Made by a program: the position numbers and the translations under genes. 64,000 nt of DNA. It comes from Pachypanchax playfairii (taxonomy: Eukaryota; Chordata; Actinopteri; Cyprinodontiformes; Aplocheilidae). The notes beneath the pieces are model-generated. The model was not told the origin of the DNA. It saw only the letters and a program-made list of their open reading frames with translations, and did no database searches. Every line of letters starts with the position of its first letter. The stretch's first letter is position 1. The stretch is taken from contig SSNP01000082.1 in NCBI GenBank assembly GCA_006937955.1, forward strand, positions 1,863,549-1,927,548, given 5' to 3'. Shown one piece after another: positions 33,129 to 44,430 of this stretch.

Positions 33129-34710
33129 CAGTGGGGCAAAAAAGTATTTAGTCAGCCACTTAAAAAGATCAGAGAGGCCTGTAATTTTCATCATAGGTAT
33201 ACCTCAACTATGAGAGACAAAATGAGGAAAAAAAATCCAGAAAATCACATTGTCTGATTTTTAAAGAATTTATTTGCAAATTATGGTGGAAAATAAGTAT
33301 TTGGTCACCTACAAACAAGTAAGATTTCTGGCTTTCACAGACCTGTAACTTCTTTAAGAGGCTCCTCGGTCCTCCACTCGTTACCTGTATTAATGGCACC
33401 TGTGTGAACTCATTATCAGTATAAAAGACACCTGTCCACAACCTCAAACAGTCACGCTCCAAACTCCACTATGGCCAAGACCAAAGAGCTGTCAAAGGAC
33501 ACCAGAAACAAAATTGTAGACCTTCACCAGGCTGGGAAGACTGAATCTGCAATAGGTAAGCAGCTTGGTGTGAAGAAATCAACTGTGGGAGCAATTATTA
33601 GAAAATGGAAGACATACAAGACCACTGATAATCTCCCTCGATCTGGGGCTCCACGCAAGATCTCACCCCGTGGGGTCAAAATGATCACAAGAACGGTGAG
33701 CAAAAATCCCAGAACCACACGGAGGGACCTAGTGAATGACCTGCAGAGAGCTGGGACCAAAGTAACAAAGGCTACCATCAGTAACACACTACGCCGCCAG
33801 GGACTCAAATCCTGCAGTGCCAGACGTGTCCCCCTGCTGAAGCCAGGACACGTCCAGGCCCGTCTGCGGTTTGCTAGAGAGCATTTAGATGATCCAGAAG
33901 AGGATTGGGAGAACATCATATGGTCAGATGAAACCAAAATAGAACTTTTTGGTAGAAACTCAACTTGTCGTGTTTGGAGGGGAAAGAATGCTGAGTTGGA
34001 TCCAAAGAACACCATACCTACTGTAAAGCATGGGGGTGGAAACATCATGCTTTGGGGCTGTTTTTCTGCAAGGGGACCAGGACGACTGATCCGTGTAAAG
34101 GAAAGAATGAATGGGGCCATGTATCGTAAGATTTTGAGTGAAAACCTCCTTCCATCAGCAAGGGCATTGAAAATGAGACGTGGCTGGGTCTTTCAGCATG
34201 ACAATGATCCCAAACACACCGCCCGGGCAACGAAGGAGTGGCTTCGTAAGAAGCATTTCAAGGTCCTGGAGTGGCCTAGCCAGTCTCCAGATCTCAACCC
34301 CATAGAAAATCTCTGGAGGGAGTTGGAAGTCCGTGTTGCCCAGCGTCAGCCCCAAAACATCACCGCTCTAGAGGAGATCTGCATGGAGGAATGGGCCAAA
34401 ATACCAGCAACAGTGTGTGAAAACCTTGTGAAGACTTACAGAAAACGTTTGACCTCTGTCATTGCCAACAAAGGCTATGTAACAAAGTATTGAGATTAAC
34501 TTTTGTTATTGACCAAATACTTATTTTCCACCATAATTTGCAAATAAATTCTTTAAAAATCAGACAATGTGATTTTCTGGATTTTTTTTCCTCATTTTGT
34601 CTCTCATAGTTGAGGTATACCTATGATGAAAAATTACAGGCCTCTCTGATCTTTTTAAGTGGGAGAACTTACACAATTGGTGGCTGACTAAATACTTTTT
34701 TGCCCCACTG
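33129..34710 (+). mobile_element. Tc1/mariner element with intact transposase
   Basis: Left end CAGTGGGGCAAAAAAGTATT follows a TA (33127-33128). The right end in reverse complement is the same. Inverted repeats extend about 180-200 bp inward (the ends of the repeat near GACCAAATACTTATTTTCCA). The left repeat lacks 21 bp (CAATTGTGTAAGTTCTCCCAC) present both in the right repeat and in the copy at 63844. At the right the element abuts ACCCTG, not the expected TA. It lies between block A' and block B', in place of the roughly 1-kb segment found between A and B. Confidence 0.95.
33471..34493 (+). CDS. Tc1-family transposase (complete, 340 aa)
   Basis: This is the enzyme that cuts and inserts the surrounding element at TA sites. 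The 340-residue length is normal for the family and no stop or frameshift is present. Residues 1-110 form the paired-like DNA-binding region with two helix-turn-helix units (KTESAIGKQLGVKKSTVGAI; TRRDLVNDLQRAGTKVTKAT) and the linker RSGAPRKI. The catalytic triad is D153 (WSDETKIELFG), D244 (FQHDNDPKHT) and E279 (SPDLNPIENLW), with 34 residues between the last two, i.e. DD34E. The glycine-rich HGGGNIMLWGCF box lies at 187-198. The start ATG follows the left inverted repeat with no intron. Integrity suggests recent activity, although one terminal repeat is shortened. Function is not demonstrated. Confidence 0.96.
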   Translation: MAKTKELSKDTRNKIVDLHQAGKTESAIGKQLGVKKSTVGAIIRKWKTYKTTDNLPRSGAPRKISPRGVKMITRTVSKNPRTTRRDLVNDLQRAGTKVTKATISNTLRRQGLKSCSARRVPLLKPGHVQARLRFAREHLDDPEEDWENIIWSDETKIELFGRNSTCRVWRGKNAELDPKNTIPTVKHGGGNIMLWGCFSARGPGRLIRVKERMNGAMYRKILSENLLPSARALKMRRGWVFQHDNDPKHTARATKEWLRKKHFKVLEWPSQSPDLNPIENLWRELEVRVAQRQPQNITALEEICMEEWAKIPATVCENLVKTYRKRLTSVIANKGYVTKY

Positions 34711-36389
34711 ACCCTGTTTTTTTAGGGAAGTGAGACAAAATTGGAGAGCACTGATCTTAAAACTTATTAAAAAGCAGAAATCCGACTGTTTGCATGTATA
34801 ATTATGAAACAAAACCACGTTGAAAAGAAACATCTCCATGAAAACAACAACACAATAAATAATAACAACAAACCTATCAGAACTTTTCCCAGATGATTTT
34901 TACATTAAATCCATTAAAATCCCTTTTTAATAGCTGGAAAAATATGTTTAAAACTATAAAAAACAAAGAAACAAACAAGTCTTTCCTATTTATCTGCTGC
35001 AAAATGAAACATTTAGTGAAACATAAATTACTTTACAGAACTGGTATGTGTAAAGAAAATCTGTTTTGATGTGACTACAAAACCAGATTTTTCAAGAATT
35101 ATTCCTCTTGATTACATTTTTTTAAACCAAATGTCATGAGATATTTGCCTGATTGAAGCTGCAGCAAATTAAGTTAGACCTTTTAAAGTCTTCAGCTTGT
35201 AAATAAAACTGAAAGATTTGTCAGTTTCCATTTGTTTTTACAACCTGAGTCAGTCTATTTTCTTCCTTCTGTACAGGATAAAAAAAGACACAAAGACTAA
35301 CTAGTGACCAGTTTGAGCCACAAGAGGTCACTAAAAGATATAAAAGAAAGAAAAGCAGCAAAGCAGAAACAAAAAAGTTGATGAAGCTGTGAAGTTTTAG
35401 TCTGAAAATATTCTCTTTTCTTTCACCTGCCTGAGTGAAACTCAACCTGAAGGCAAACCTTCAGTGTTTTTGTTGTCTTCATGACAAAGAATTTACAAAG
35501 ATATAGAAGAAATAGAAAGAAATCTGAAATGATATGTAGAGTGTGAGTACAGAAGCTCCAGGATTATTAGCAATAGTTTGTTCACTGACGAGGGAGGAAA
35601 AGAAAAAGCAGGCAGAAACCCACCCAGGATGAAATCATGATCATGCTGAAAACGATATTGTGGGGAAACTAACGAGTTTTTCCACATCAGAGATGGGAAT
35701 GTACTGCACAGACACACAGAGGGATGAAGCGCCTTGACTCATTTGCAGATCTGTGAAATTGTCATTTAAGCATTAAGCAATGCTTGAGGAATGGCAGCGG
35801 TGAGAAAAACTACTATGTGGTGGTTTCACCAACAAATCAGCTCCATATTGAACAGCAAGTCTGAGATATGCAATGTGACAGCTGCACAGACAACTCCAGT
35901 CTGGCACAAAGCTCCCAGCAATTCATGTTGCTTAAAACTGTTTCTTAGTTTGTACAGATAAAAAACCCCAAAACATTAATAATGAGGCATCGAATTCAGA
36001 GTGCAAGATGAACGTGAGTTTGTAGACATTTCCAACACAACTCAAGTCTTTTACTGAGACTTGGTCACCTGATGGGTTAAAAAGATGTGGATGCAGAGCA
36101 GGAGCAAAGCAAAGAGAGAGAAAGAGGTTTAAGAGAAGTTTAAACCTTCTTCCATCAGTTATACTGAGGATTATGAACATCTGCAGTCACCTGTTAGGGA
36201 GGAGCATCAGAACAGGTGATGGAAAGGAGGCTGGTTCTGTTCTGGATCCTCTTGAGATAGCTGCCCAAAGGAAAATACTTATAAAATGAAGAACACGATG
36301 GAGAACCCACATCATCCTCTCCACAACACAGTAACTCAACAACAGAGTGTCTTTAGTCAGAAGCTTCTTCAGATCTGCTGCAGCACAGA

Positions 36390-36700
36390 CCGCTACAGGA
36401 GATCCATCCAGTCCACAGCTAGAACCCGCTACAGGAGATCCATCCCGTCCACAGCTAGAACCCGCTACAGGAGATCCATCCAGTCCACAGCTAGAACCCT
36501 CTACAGGAGATAAATCCTGTCCACAGCTAGAACCCGCTACAGGAGATCCATCCCATCCACAGCTAGAACCCGCTACAGGAGATCCTTCCTGTCCGCAGCT
36601 AGAACCCGCTACAGGAGATCCATCCAGTCCGCAGCTAGAACCCGCTACAGGAGATCCATCCAGTCCGCAGCTAGAACCCGCTACAGGAGATCCATCCTGA
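36390..36700. repeat. 36-bp minisatellite, about 9 units
   Basis: Unit built from ACAGGAGATCCATCCAGTCC plus ACAGCTAGAACCCGCT. Single-base variants (TAAATCC, CTTCCTG, CTCT for CGCT) mark individual units. Because 36 is a multiple of three, all frames stay open and give a 12-residue repeat (ATGDPSSPQLEP). There is no start context or splice evidence for a gene. Confidence 0.95.
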
Positions 36701-37109
36701 AAAACTGAGATACAGCAACATCTGCTTTCCTTTTAGAGGATNNNNNNNNNNNNNNNNNNNNNNNNNNNNNNNNNNNNNNNNNNNNNNNNNNNACCTGATG
36801 GGTTAAAAAGATGTGGATGCAGAGCAGGAGCAAAGCAAAGAGAGAGAAAGAGGTTTAAGAGAAGTTTAAACCTTCTTCCATCAGTTATACTGAGGATTAT
36901 GAACATCTGCAGTCACCTGTTAGGGAGGAGCTTCAGAACAGGTGATGGAAAGGAGGCTGGTTCTGTTCTGGATCCTCTTGAGATAGCTGCCCAAAGGAAA
37001 ATACTTATAAAATGAAGAACACGATGGAGAACCCACATCATCCTCTCCACAACACAGTAACTCAACAACAGAGTGTCTTTAGTCAGAAGCTTCTTCAGAT
37101 CTGCTGCAG

Positions 37110-37530
37110 CACAGACCGCTACAGGAAATCCATCCAGTCCACAGCTAGAACCCTCTACAGGAGATCCATCCAGTCCACAGCTAGAACCCTCTACAGGAGA
37201 TCCATCCCGTCCACAGCTAGAACCCGCTACAGGAGATCCATCCAGTCCACAGCTAGAACCCGCTACAGGAGATCCATCCAGTCCACAGCTAGAACCCGCT
37301 ACAGGAGATCAATCCCAAACCACAGCTAGAACCCGCTACAGGAGATCCATCCAGTCCACAGCTAGAACCCTCTACAGGAGATAAATCCTGTCCACAGCTA
37401 GAACCCGCTACAGGAGATCCATCCCGTCCACAGCTAGAACCCGCTACAGGAGATCCTTCCTGTCCGTAGCTAGAACCCGCTACAGGAGATCCATCCTGTC
37501 CGCAGCTAGAACCCGCTACAGGAGATCCAT
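37110..37530. repeat. 36-bp minisatellite, about 12 units
   Basis: Same unit family as 36390-36700, with three or so additional units and a variant unit ATCAATCCCAAACC. The right flank GGATCAATAAAGTCTATTTG is a typical end of a fish interspersed repeat. Confidence 0.95.
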
Positions 37531-38007
37531 CTTGAAAAACTGAGATACAGCAACATCTGCTTTCCTTTTAGAGGATCAATAAAGTCTATTTGAATTTGAG
37601 TTAAATCACTCCAGCTGATCGTTGTGGTGTAAATCATTGTGTAAATAACTCCACTCTCAGCTGGTTGTTACAACGTCTCTTTCCCTGATGGGTTTTGATG
37701 GTTTATACAACAGATTGTCTGAGATGTTAACGGGCTGCATGCAGGCGTTCTGATGCTTCACACCATCAAAAATTATGTTTCAATGTTTGAATCTTTAATA
37801 CTAAAAATTCTTGTTTATGACAGATTGAGATTTCACTTGGACTTCCTCAAAAAATCCAGCAAGAGATTCTGAACTGCAGGTGTGAGTTTGCTTGACTACA
37901 TTTGGTTGCATCCAGAGGTGGATTGACTGTCGGAAAACACCGGGATCCCGGTGACCTGGCTGCCGGAATGGCCTGCTGGTGACTGGGTCAGGTGGAGTTT
38001 GATTCCT

Positions 38008-38830
38008 AAAGGTGGTATATGGAACTTGGAACACAATAACACTGCACAAAGCCTTCAGCCATCTGGGTGCCAGGCTTGTTTACCCCCCCCTCACGCACTC
38101 CGATGCTCAGGCCGACCAATATTCATCACTAAACCCACTCTGATCCCCGATTCGAGCAGGTCAATAAAATATCATGAGTTCAGTTCACTAATCATGCTCT
38201 CCAGCCCCACTGATCACACACTGATTCTGATAAAAGCAGCTCCTACCTGTTTGAAGCTGAATCATCGATTCAGTCCGTGGCAAAGAGTTCACACTTGCAC
38301 CGCGGCTCCAAAACTTCCTGCAGCCCCTCATAAGATCCTCTGTCCTCCTCACACACCATCCTGCATGCCTCACTTATCCAATAACATGAAAAAAAGCAAT
38401 AAAATCCTCCGTGGTGTGTCTTCCAGTTGAAAAAGTGGTCCGAAGCTCCTCCACTTCAGCAACATGCTGAAGCTACGTGTTAGCTAGCTAATGAAAACGT
38501 TTCCAAACAGAACTTGCTTGTCACATGAGAAACCCCAGGGGAATCATCTATGGGAAGCAAATAACATATATAATCACTACATATCCCCGGTGCTTCCAGC
38601 TGCTTGACCTGGAGACTCCACAGCACCAGCCAGCTATTGGCTGGTAGATGTAAACAAAATGTCAGCGTCATTCCCGTCAAAATAAATATTTTATAATATT
38701 TTACTTCAAATATAATTTTTAAAGGAAATGCTGTATTTTCATTCTACAACCCTCTAAATACCCCGTGGAGGCATTATTTTGTTAAAAATATACAGTAGTT
38801 TTTAATGAAAATATTCCATATACCACCTTT
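38008..38830. mobile_element. Nested 823-bp inverted-repeat element
   Basis: A 17-bp exact terminal inverted repeat, AAAGGTGGTATATGGAA at 38008-38024 and its reverse complement at 38814-38830. The right flank reads TTTAAA and the left CTAAA, compatible with a TTAA target mutated at one base. No coding capacity recognised in the 159-codon open frame at 37951-38430. Confidence 0.8.
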
Positions 38831-39697
38831 AAATAAACAATCCGTCGTGCGGGCTTCGGCTCATTAAACCATCTGCCCCGATGGAGCTCACTGAAACGCA
38901 GCAGGAGAGCATGAGAGCACAGTCACCCCCCTCCCCTCCCCACCCTCCACACCTTTAGCTCTAAAATGCAGGGAGATGGTCTGGGAAAGTGGAAAAATGG
39001 AAAGGATCAAACTTTAGTAAAGTTAGACAAATATTCAAAGATTCAGCTTTTCCAGATCAATAACTTATTAGTGGAACGTTACTTTTACAGAACCGACATG
39101 TCAGTGCATCACAGCGAGGTAGACTACGAGGTATAATCGTATTTTCTTCTAAATGAGTCCTCCAACATGCTGGGAGACTTGTCTACAGCCTGTTACTGCA
39201 CGAAGGCGCAGGGACCATCTACAAATTACAACACTGAAAATATATAACAGAGAAATATTCAGTTGCTTCATCAGGTGTAATGTCAATAAAATTGTTAACA
39301 TTTTTCATGCTAGATTTCTTGGATTAGAAATAAATGTTTTTCTTTTTTTTAACAGCCTTAAATAAGTCAATCTTTAATAAAATCAAATTTTAAGGTGTTT
39401 GGTTGTAAAAAAGCCATTATGAATATTAGTTTGCTCTATCAGCTACATAAATTGATTTGGATAAAGGACTATTTTCAATCCAATGATGTTTTATTATTAA
39501 AATGGGTCAAAAATATACCATTACATGTTGTAGTACCACACAAGACACAGTACACATAACCATCTTCCCTTGATCTTACTACAGCTCATATTTTGGGAAA
39601 ATAGGCTTAAATTTAATTTTAGGGTCTTTTTCATCATGTAATAACCGCATTGTAGCATTAGTCTCAGGTTTAGGTGAACGATGGTGGGACCTATTTT

Positions 39698-39755
39698 ATT
39701 TAATCTACGACTAAACTGGTAAATGCATATTTACCAGTTTAGTCGTAGATTAAAT
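39698..39755. repeat. Perfect hairpin, 27-bp arms and 4-nt loop
   Basis: The left arm ends GACTAAACTGGTAAAT, the loop is GCAT, and the right arm begins ATTTACCAGTTTAGTC. All 27 arm positions pair. It lies inside the hAT-type element. Confidence 0.93.
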
Positions 39756-40658
39756 ATAATTTTAGTTTATGTGATTTGAGTACAGGTTATTACAGGAGAA
39801 CAAAATGTTTATTTCATGGAGGAAAGAAACAGAAAAAGTTGTGTGTGGATACATGTGTAGCTTTTGTTTTATTAATTTACACTCTTACATCAATAGGCAT
39901 CCAACCCAACTCACTCTTGGTGTTTTGCAATTATTGGATGGTGGTGGCCTGAGATGATATCAAAATTCCCGGCCTGAATTATTGTCTCAGTCCGCCCCTG
40001 GTTGCATCAGATCATAGAAATATATATTTGCTCTTTTAAAGATAAAGATAAGAAGATACAAAAATGTTCCTACTTTCAAACCTGAGTATCTGTGACCAAA
40101 CTCAACTGACAAAGTATTTGTACCTTATTTTTTAGTGTAAGGTCGTATAGATCAGTATTTTTGTGTCAAGGCTTCAGCTCCACCCTCGTGCCCAATGAAA
40201 ACCACGCAGGGATCCAAATACACAAAAACAATCTCAAGACAACATTTCACAAGACAAAGTGCTGTTTCATGTTAGCTTCATGTACACAGTCCTCATACTT
40301 AACCCATAAAGAAAAGGACGTGAAGAAAACCCTGTTATTACCAAATAAGTGAATAACTCTTTGAAGAAATACATTTTTTTGTTTTGGCAGAGTTACAAAG
40401 ACTTTTAGAAATAAACACAAGGAATCACTTATATTTTTTTACATATTTAGCACAAAATCTGCAAAATTAATTGTTTCGCAGCTATTTTTATTTTTGCCAA
40501 CGTCTATTAGCTGTGCCGGCCATCGTATATGAAGTGTGTTAAACAGCTGTAGATGCACAGCCAGTGTTTACTTTGGGTTCTTTAAAATCCATCCATTGAA
40601 TTATAAAGTATTTTGCCAACAGAGAGACAGGGTGACTGTAACAGTTGATGGCAAAGTT

Positions 40659-41250
40659 TTAAAGAGGCCCTTCCATTAAAAACGTTTTTTCTGAGGTTTC
40701 TGTTGAATATTTTAGCTCCACAGGTGTTCTTACCTTCATAGTGGGTGTGAAAACAGGTCAACAACTTCTCTTTCAGTTTTTATCTCTCAAACTACGCAGG
40801 TGGTGATAACACCCGAGATCTTCCGAGTCCGAACGGCCTGTATCTGTTTCGTTACAACTCCTTTGTTCGTTAGTATTCATCAGCTCCCGCAGTTGAAACC
40901 ACGCCTAGCATGCTGCTGGCTAAAAGCTGTAGCATAAGATGTAACAAACAGGAAAACACGTGTCATGTCTGACGTTGCCAACAGTATACCTTGCTCTCAT
41001 AGGCTAGTTTGTTGGGCAATCTAAGTCCAGCAAATTTGAATAATGAATATGAACAAGCTGCTGCTCGAGGCCTGACGAAGTAGCCTTGACAGGAAGGAGC
41101 TGGAACCACCCGAAATTTGATGCAGAGAGATTGAAAGGTCTGTTAATCAGTGTTTCCTGACATTTTTAGATATAAAATGTTTCATATTACTGGTTAATAC
41201 TTAAGAAATAACCACAAAGTCCTGAAATTTGTATCAAATGGCATCTTTAA
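40659..41250. mobile_element. TTAA-flanked MITE, copy 1
   Basis: TTAA at both ends (40659-40662, 41247-41250). Inverted termini AGAGGCCCTT and AGATGCCATT. The interior includes GTTTCTGTTGAATATTTTAG and CACAGGTGTTCTTACCTTCA. Two related copies in the same orientation lie at 54706 and 59478. TTAA targets are used by piggyBac and Kolobok transposons; the interior does not decide between them. Confidence 0.8.
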
Positions 41251-41509
41251 GCAAAGATCTGATGTTGTGAATGACTCTCAGCTACATTCAATTGATCTCA
41301 GTATCTGTCAAGCTGACTGAGCCGTAGCCATTTTTATCTAATGTTTTAGAGCTAATGTCTTCAGCTGGATTGAATATAAAAGATTTCAGAGTTTTATTAA
41401 GGTTAGCTCAGTGGTGTCTGATATATGTTGCAAACAAACACACACACACCAAAAGATAAAAGGAAGGTGGTAATGAATAAATAACAAACTTTATGCTAAA
41501 GATTTTTCA

Positions 41510-41660
41510 TCCATCCAATCTCTATCATCTGTCTCTTTGATCCTGTTCAGAGTTGCAGGTGTCCAGCAGTCTCATTTAGTGACAGGTGAGTATAATCTGA
41601 ACAGGTCACCAGTCCACAGGACCACACAGACAACACTCACACCTAGGACACATGGTGGAT
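41510..41660 (-). repeat. Degenerate inverse copy of the interspersed repeat at 27094-27370
   Basis: CATCCATCC at the left, then CCTGTTCAGAGTTGCAGGTG, GAACAGGTCACCAGTCCACA and CACTCACACCTAGGACA, i.e. the reverse-strand landmarks of the same abundant teleost repeat. Strongly decayed. Confidence 0.45.
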
Positions 41661-43157
41661 ATTGACACTAAATATAGTCTAATGATTTTGGTTTTGGAAC
41701 TCAACTTCTTTGGATCTGTAGATCAAAAACCGTCGTCCTTCTTTTAACCTCCTGGAGATCAACCTGTCATGAAACTTGAGAGAAAGAACTCCAGGAAAGC
41801 ACAAGTAGAAGTGTCAAGGTGGTCCAGCTACATGTCTTTAAAAGTAAATCACTCAGTCAGAACATTTGGCTCAGATAAAGGTGTTGTGGTCTTTACGTGC
41901 TGTTCTACAGGAGTTCAGTGAGTTTAATAGGACAAACTGAGAGCAGGATGGATTTCTCCTGAAAACATTCACACTCAACACACCAGCCTACAGAGACTGT
42001 CAGCATCAGCAGAGCAGCCTGCGTCCCACTGGCCAAGTCTCGTCTCTGCTGCCCTGCAGGCTGAGCTTTGCCAGAACATGATGCTGACTAGCACAGCACC
42101 CTCAGCAGGACTCAATAAAACCCTCAGCTTTTTGTGTCATCCCTACAAGCTGCACACAAGGCCAGGAGTGTAATGCTGTATTTGTGCACCGAAGGAAGCC
42201 TGTTTTATCTCCAGTGCCCAAGTCACAGCCATCTCGTTGGGATAGAGTTAAAAACATCCAGCTGTGGGTGTGAGCGTGGAAAGTGAGGAGACGTTCTGTG
42301 GATGAAACCACAGCGGCTTGCAGCTTGTTTTTATCAAACAGCTTGCCACACTGGAACAACCACCACACATCTGCCCCGCTCTGCAGTGTGAACTGTGAGC
42401 AGCAGATGGCAGTTCTTTCCCAAGCTGATGCATGAGGATAAAAAAAACCCCTCAAAGTTTGTATGTGGAATAACTGACGGGCAAAACTGAGGCAAAGCTG
42501 GTTTTCAGCTCCAACTCACAAGATTAATTATAACTGAGTAGAAAAAGACGAGGTATTCCAGAAGTGTTATTGACGTGACCGACACCTACAAAGGAAGATG
42601 TGGTCAGACAATTATCTGCAGCGGCCCAACGACTGATCACTGAAAGATCCGTCAACGTCAACAGCTTCTGAAAAAAATAAATACAATGAGTCAAGTGCTA
42701 TTGATCATGCCTGCCTTGGGTTTCACTTGCACTCACACTTTATCAGATGGAGCTAATTGGGAACATATTCAGTCTGAGGTCCTGAGAGATGTGTCTGTCA
42801 GGAGTCACATTCCTGCTCCGATGCTCTGATAGCCCACAGCGCCTGCAGTCTGGATACAGGACAGACTGTGGGAGGATATGCTGAGGGGTTGTATGGGTGA
42901 GTGTATGTGTGTGTTTGTTAGGTAAAATGGCTCATTTGGATCTGAATGTGTTCGTAAATGTTCATGTGATTAATACACAGCATGTGCTGAAAGTTTCTCA
43001 GGCAGGAAAACGTCCATTACTGTGCTGACACCATCTTACTATGTCTTTTAAATATATTTTTCTGTTTCCTTCTATAATAAATATTTTTGTCTTAAAACTC
43101 CAATTTATTATCATCCACACCCAGAAACATGTGACAACTTAAAGGTAAAATTACAAG
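41661..43157. other. No gene recognised
   Basis: Apparently unique sequence. Open frames at 42102-42455 and 42248-42433 match nothing I know and lack splice context. No repeat termini seen. Confidence 0.5.
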
Positions 43158-43304
43158 AAGGGTACAAATTCTTGTTGCTGGGGGTGTACCCTGTAGTCCA
43201 GGTCCATTTTTGTACCTTATGAAGTTGTTCCACTAAAACAGTAAAATTATGCCACATTTTGAAGTCTTAAACCAACATTCTGAAACATAATATTGAAAAT
43301 GATG

Positions 43305-43618
43305 GTAAATGGCGTGTACTTGTATACCGCTTTATTCAGGTCCTATGACCCCCAAAGCGCTTCACACTACAGTTTTTTTGTCATTCACACACACACTCAC
43401 ACGTTTGGTGATGATGAACTACACACGTTTGTAGCCACAGCTGTCCTGGGACACACACTGACAGAGGACCCTCCGGCCACCACCAAACAGGCAAGGTGGA
43501 TTAAGTGTCTTGCCCAAGGACACAACGGCCAGGCAATATCTGGGCAGAGCAGGGAATCGAACCAGCGACCTTCCAGTTACCAGACGACCTGCTCTACCGC
43601 TTGAGCCACGCCGCCCCC
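43305..43618 (-). mobile_element. tRNA-derived SINE, copy 1, with 6-bp target duplication
   Basis: On the minus strand it starts GGGGGCGGCGTGGCTCAAGC, with a tRNA-like A box (TGGCTCAAGCGG) and a B box GGTTCGATTCC (43553-43563), and ends in a tail reading through AAGCGGTATACAAGTACACG. The direct duplication ATGATG flanks it (43299-43304, 43619-43624). The uninterrupted relative at 46175-46883 confirms the insertion point. The same family occurs at 62900-63258. Confidence 0.88.
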
Positions 43619-43834
43619 ATGATGTAAGACACTTAATAAAATGGAGATTAACCAGCCTTGACCAGGGTTGCAGGTGCAGTTGAAATGGTACAAATTTGTA
43701 CTTTATATCAATTTGAACACTCTAAGGGGCATTTCAGGCCTTTTAAAGACCAATATTGTACTTTTAAGGGAACATTTTAAAACAATTTACCGATAGGTAA
43801 AAAAATTTTCTTGTCTCGTACCTCTGAGAGACAG

Positions 43835-44430
43835 ACGTCAACGGCTCTGCGGCGCTTTGTGAGCGTTATGAGCGGCAACTTTTCAAGCTTTTCTAGCTTT
43901 TCAGGCGTTGATGCTTGAAAGGCTAGAAAAGCTCAAAGTTCAGCTAGCTGAACTTTTGACGTTGATAACGCTCTTGAAGCGGCATGTCAACCAATCAGAG
44001 CATCTCATCGTAGTGACGTAAGATGTCACAGCACGTAGCTGGAAAGAAGCGGGATCAGCCAAAATGGAAGATAAATTAACCTCATCCAAACGTAGCTCCT
44101 GAAGCAAATGGTTAAACTCACCAAACTCAGAACGCATTTGAAGAATGGGGTGTATCCACAAATGGCGCTGATGCACCCGACGTCGACGTTGTCTAGATCT
44201 ATGAAGTAAATAAATCCAAGCCACTGTCTCAATATGATCCGCCATAGCTCCGAACATCCGATAACAAAGGAAGCCCCGCCTTCACGCTCTTTTTCGGTCA
44301 GGCTTTACAAGCTTTAAAGCCTATGCGCTCTGACTGGCAGGCGTTATGAGCTTCAACTTCAAACGTCAAATTTGGAGTGTTATCAGCGTTGCTTGACGTT
44401 GACAAAGTGGCCGGTGTGAATGCACCATTA
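43835..44430 (-). pseudogene. PIF/Harbinger transposase N-terminal fragment in a nonautonomous element
   Basis: The minus-strand open frame 43940-44257 (105 codons) contains RRRRVHQRHLWIHPI and EFGEFNHLLQELRLDEV, the usual start of PIF/Harbinger (HARBI1-like) transposases just before the DDE domain. The catalytic domain is absent. The flanks have inverted CGTCAA/TTGACG motifs and an inner palindromic stretch at 43880-43965. The element interrupts the fold-back-family copy. Confidence 0.7.

Larger units (their letters stand above)
36066..37576. repeat. Duplicated segment around a 51-N gap, differing in minisatellite copy number
   Basis: 36066-36741 and 36793-37576 share the same start (ACCTGATGGGTTAAAAAGAT) and the same end (CTTTCCTTTTAGAGGAT), separated only by Ns at 36742-36792. 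The two differ chiefly in the number of 36-bp units. This looks like two length alleles of one locus placed in series. Confidence 0.8.
37913..40000. mobile_element. hAT-type element, 2.09 kb, with 8-bp target duplication
   Basis: Left end CAGAGGTGGATTGACTGTC, right end in reverse complement CAGGGGCGGACTGAGACAA. Both ends are directly flanked by the exact 8-bp duplication GTTGCATC (37905-37912, 40001-40008). An 8-bp duplication with CAG(A/G)GG termini is diagnostic of the hAT superfamily. No transposase is recognisable, so it is nonautonomous or an internally replaced copy. A second element is nested at 38008-38830 and a perfect hairpin lies at 39698-39755. Confidence 0.9.

Noticed and set aside
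33524..34120. 198-codon minus-strand open frame
   Set aside because: Antisense to the intact Tc1 transposase.
36347..37384. Open frames of 75-117 codons with 12-residue repeats (ATGDPSSPQLEP, RYRRSIQSTART)
   Set aside because: They arise because the minisatellite unit (36 bp) is a multiple of three and lacks stops; all frames are similarly open, and there is no splice or promoter context.
36390..37530. CRISPR-like array
   Set aside because: Head-to-tail 36-bp units without unique spacers in a vertebrate genome; an ordinary minisatellite.
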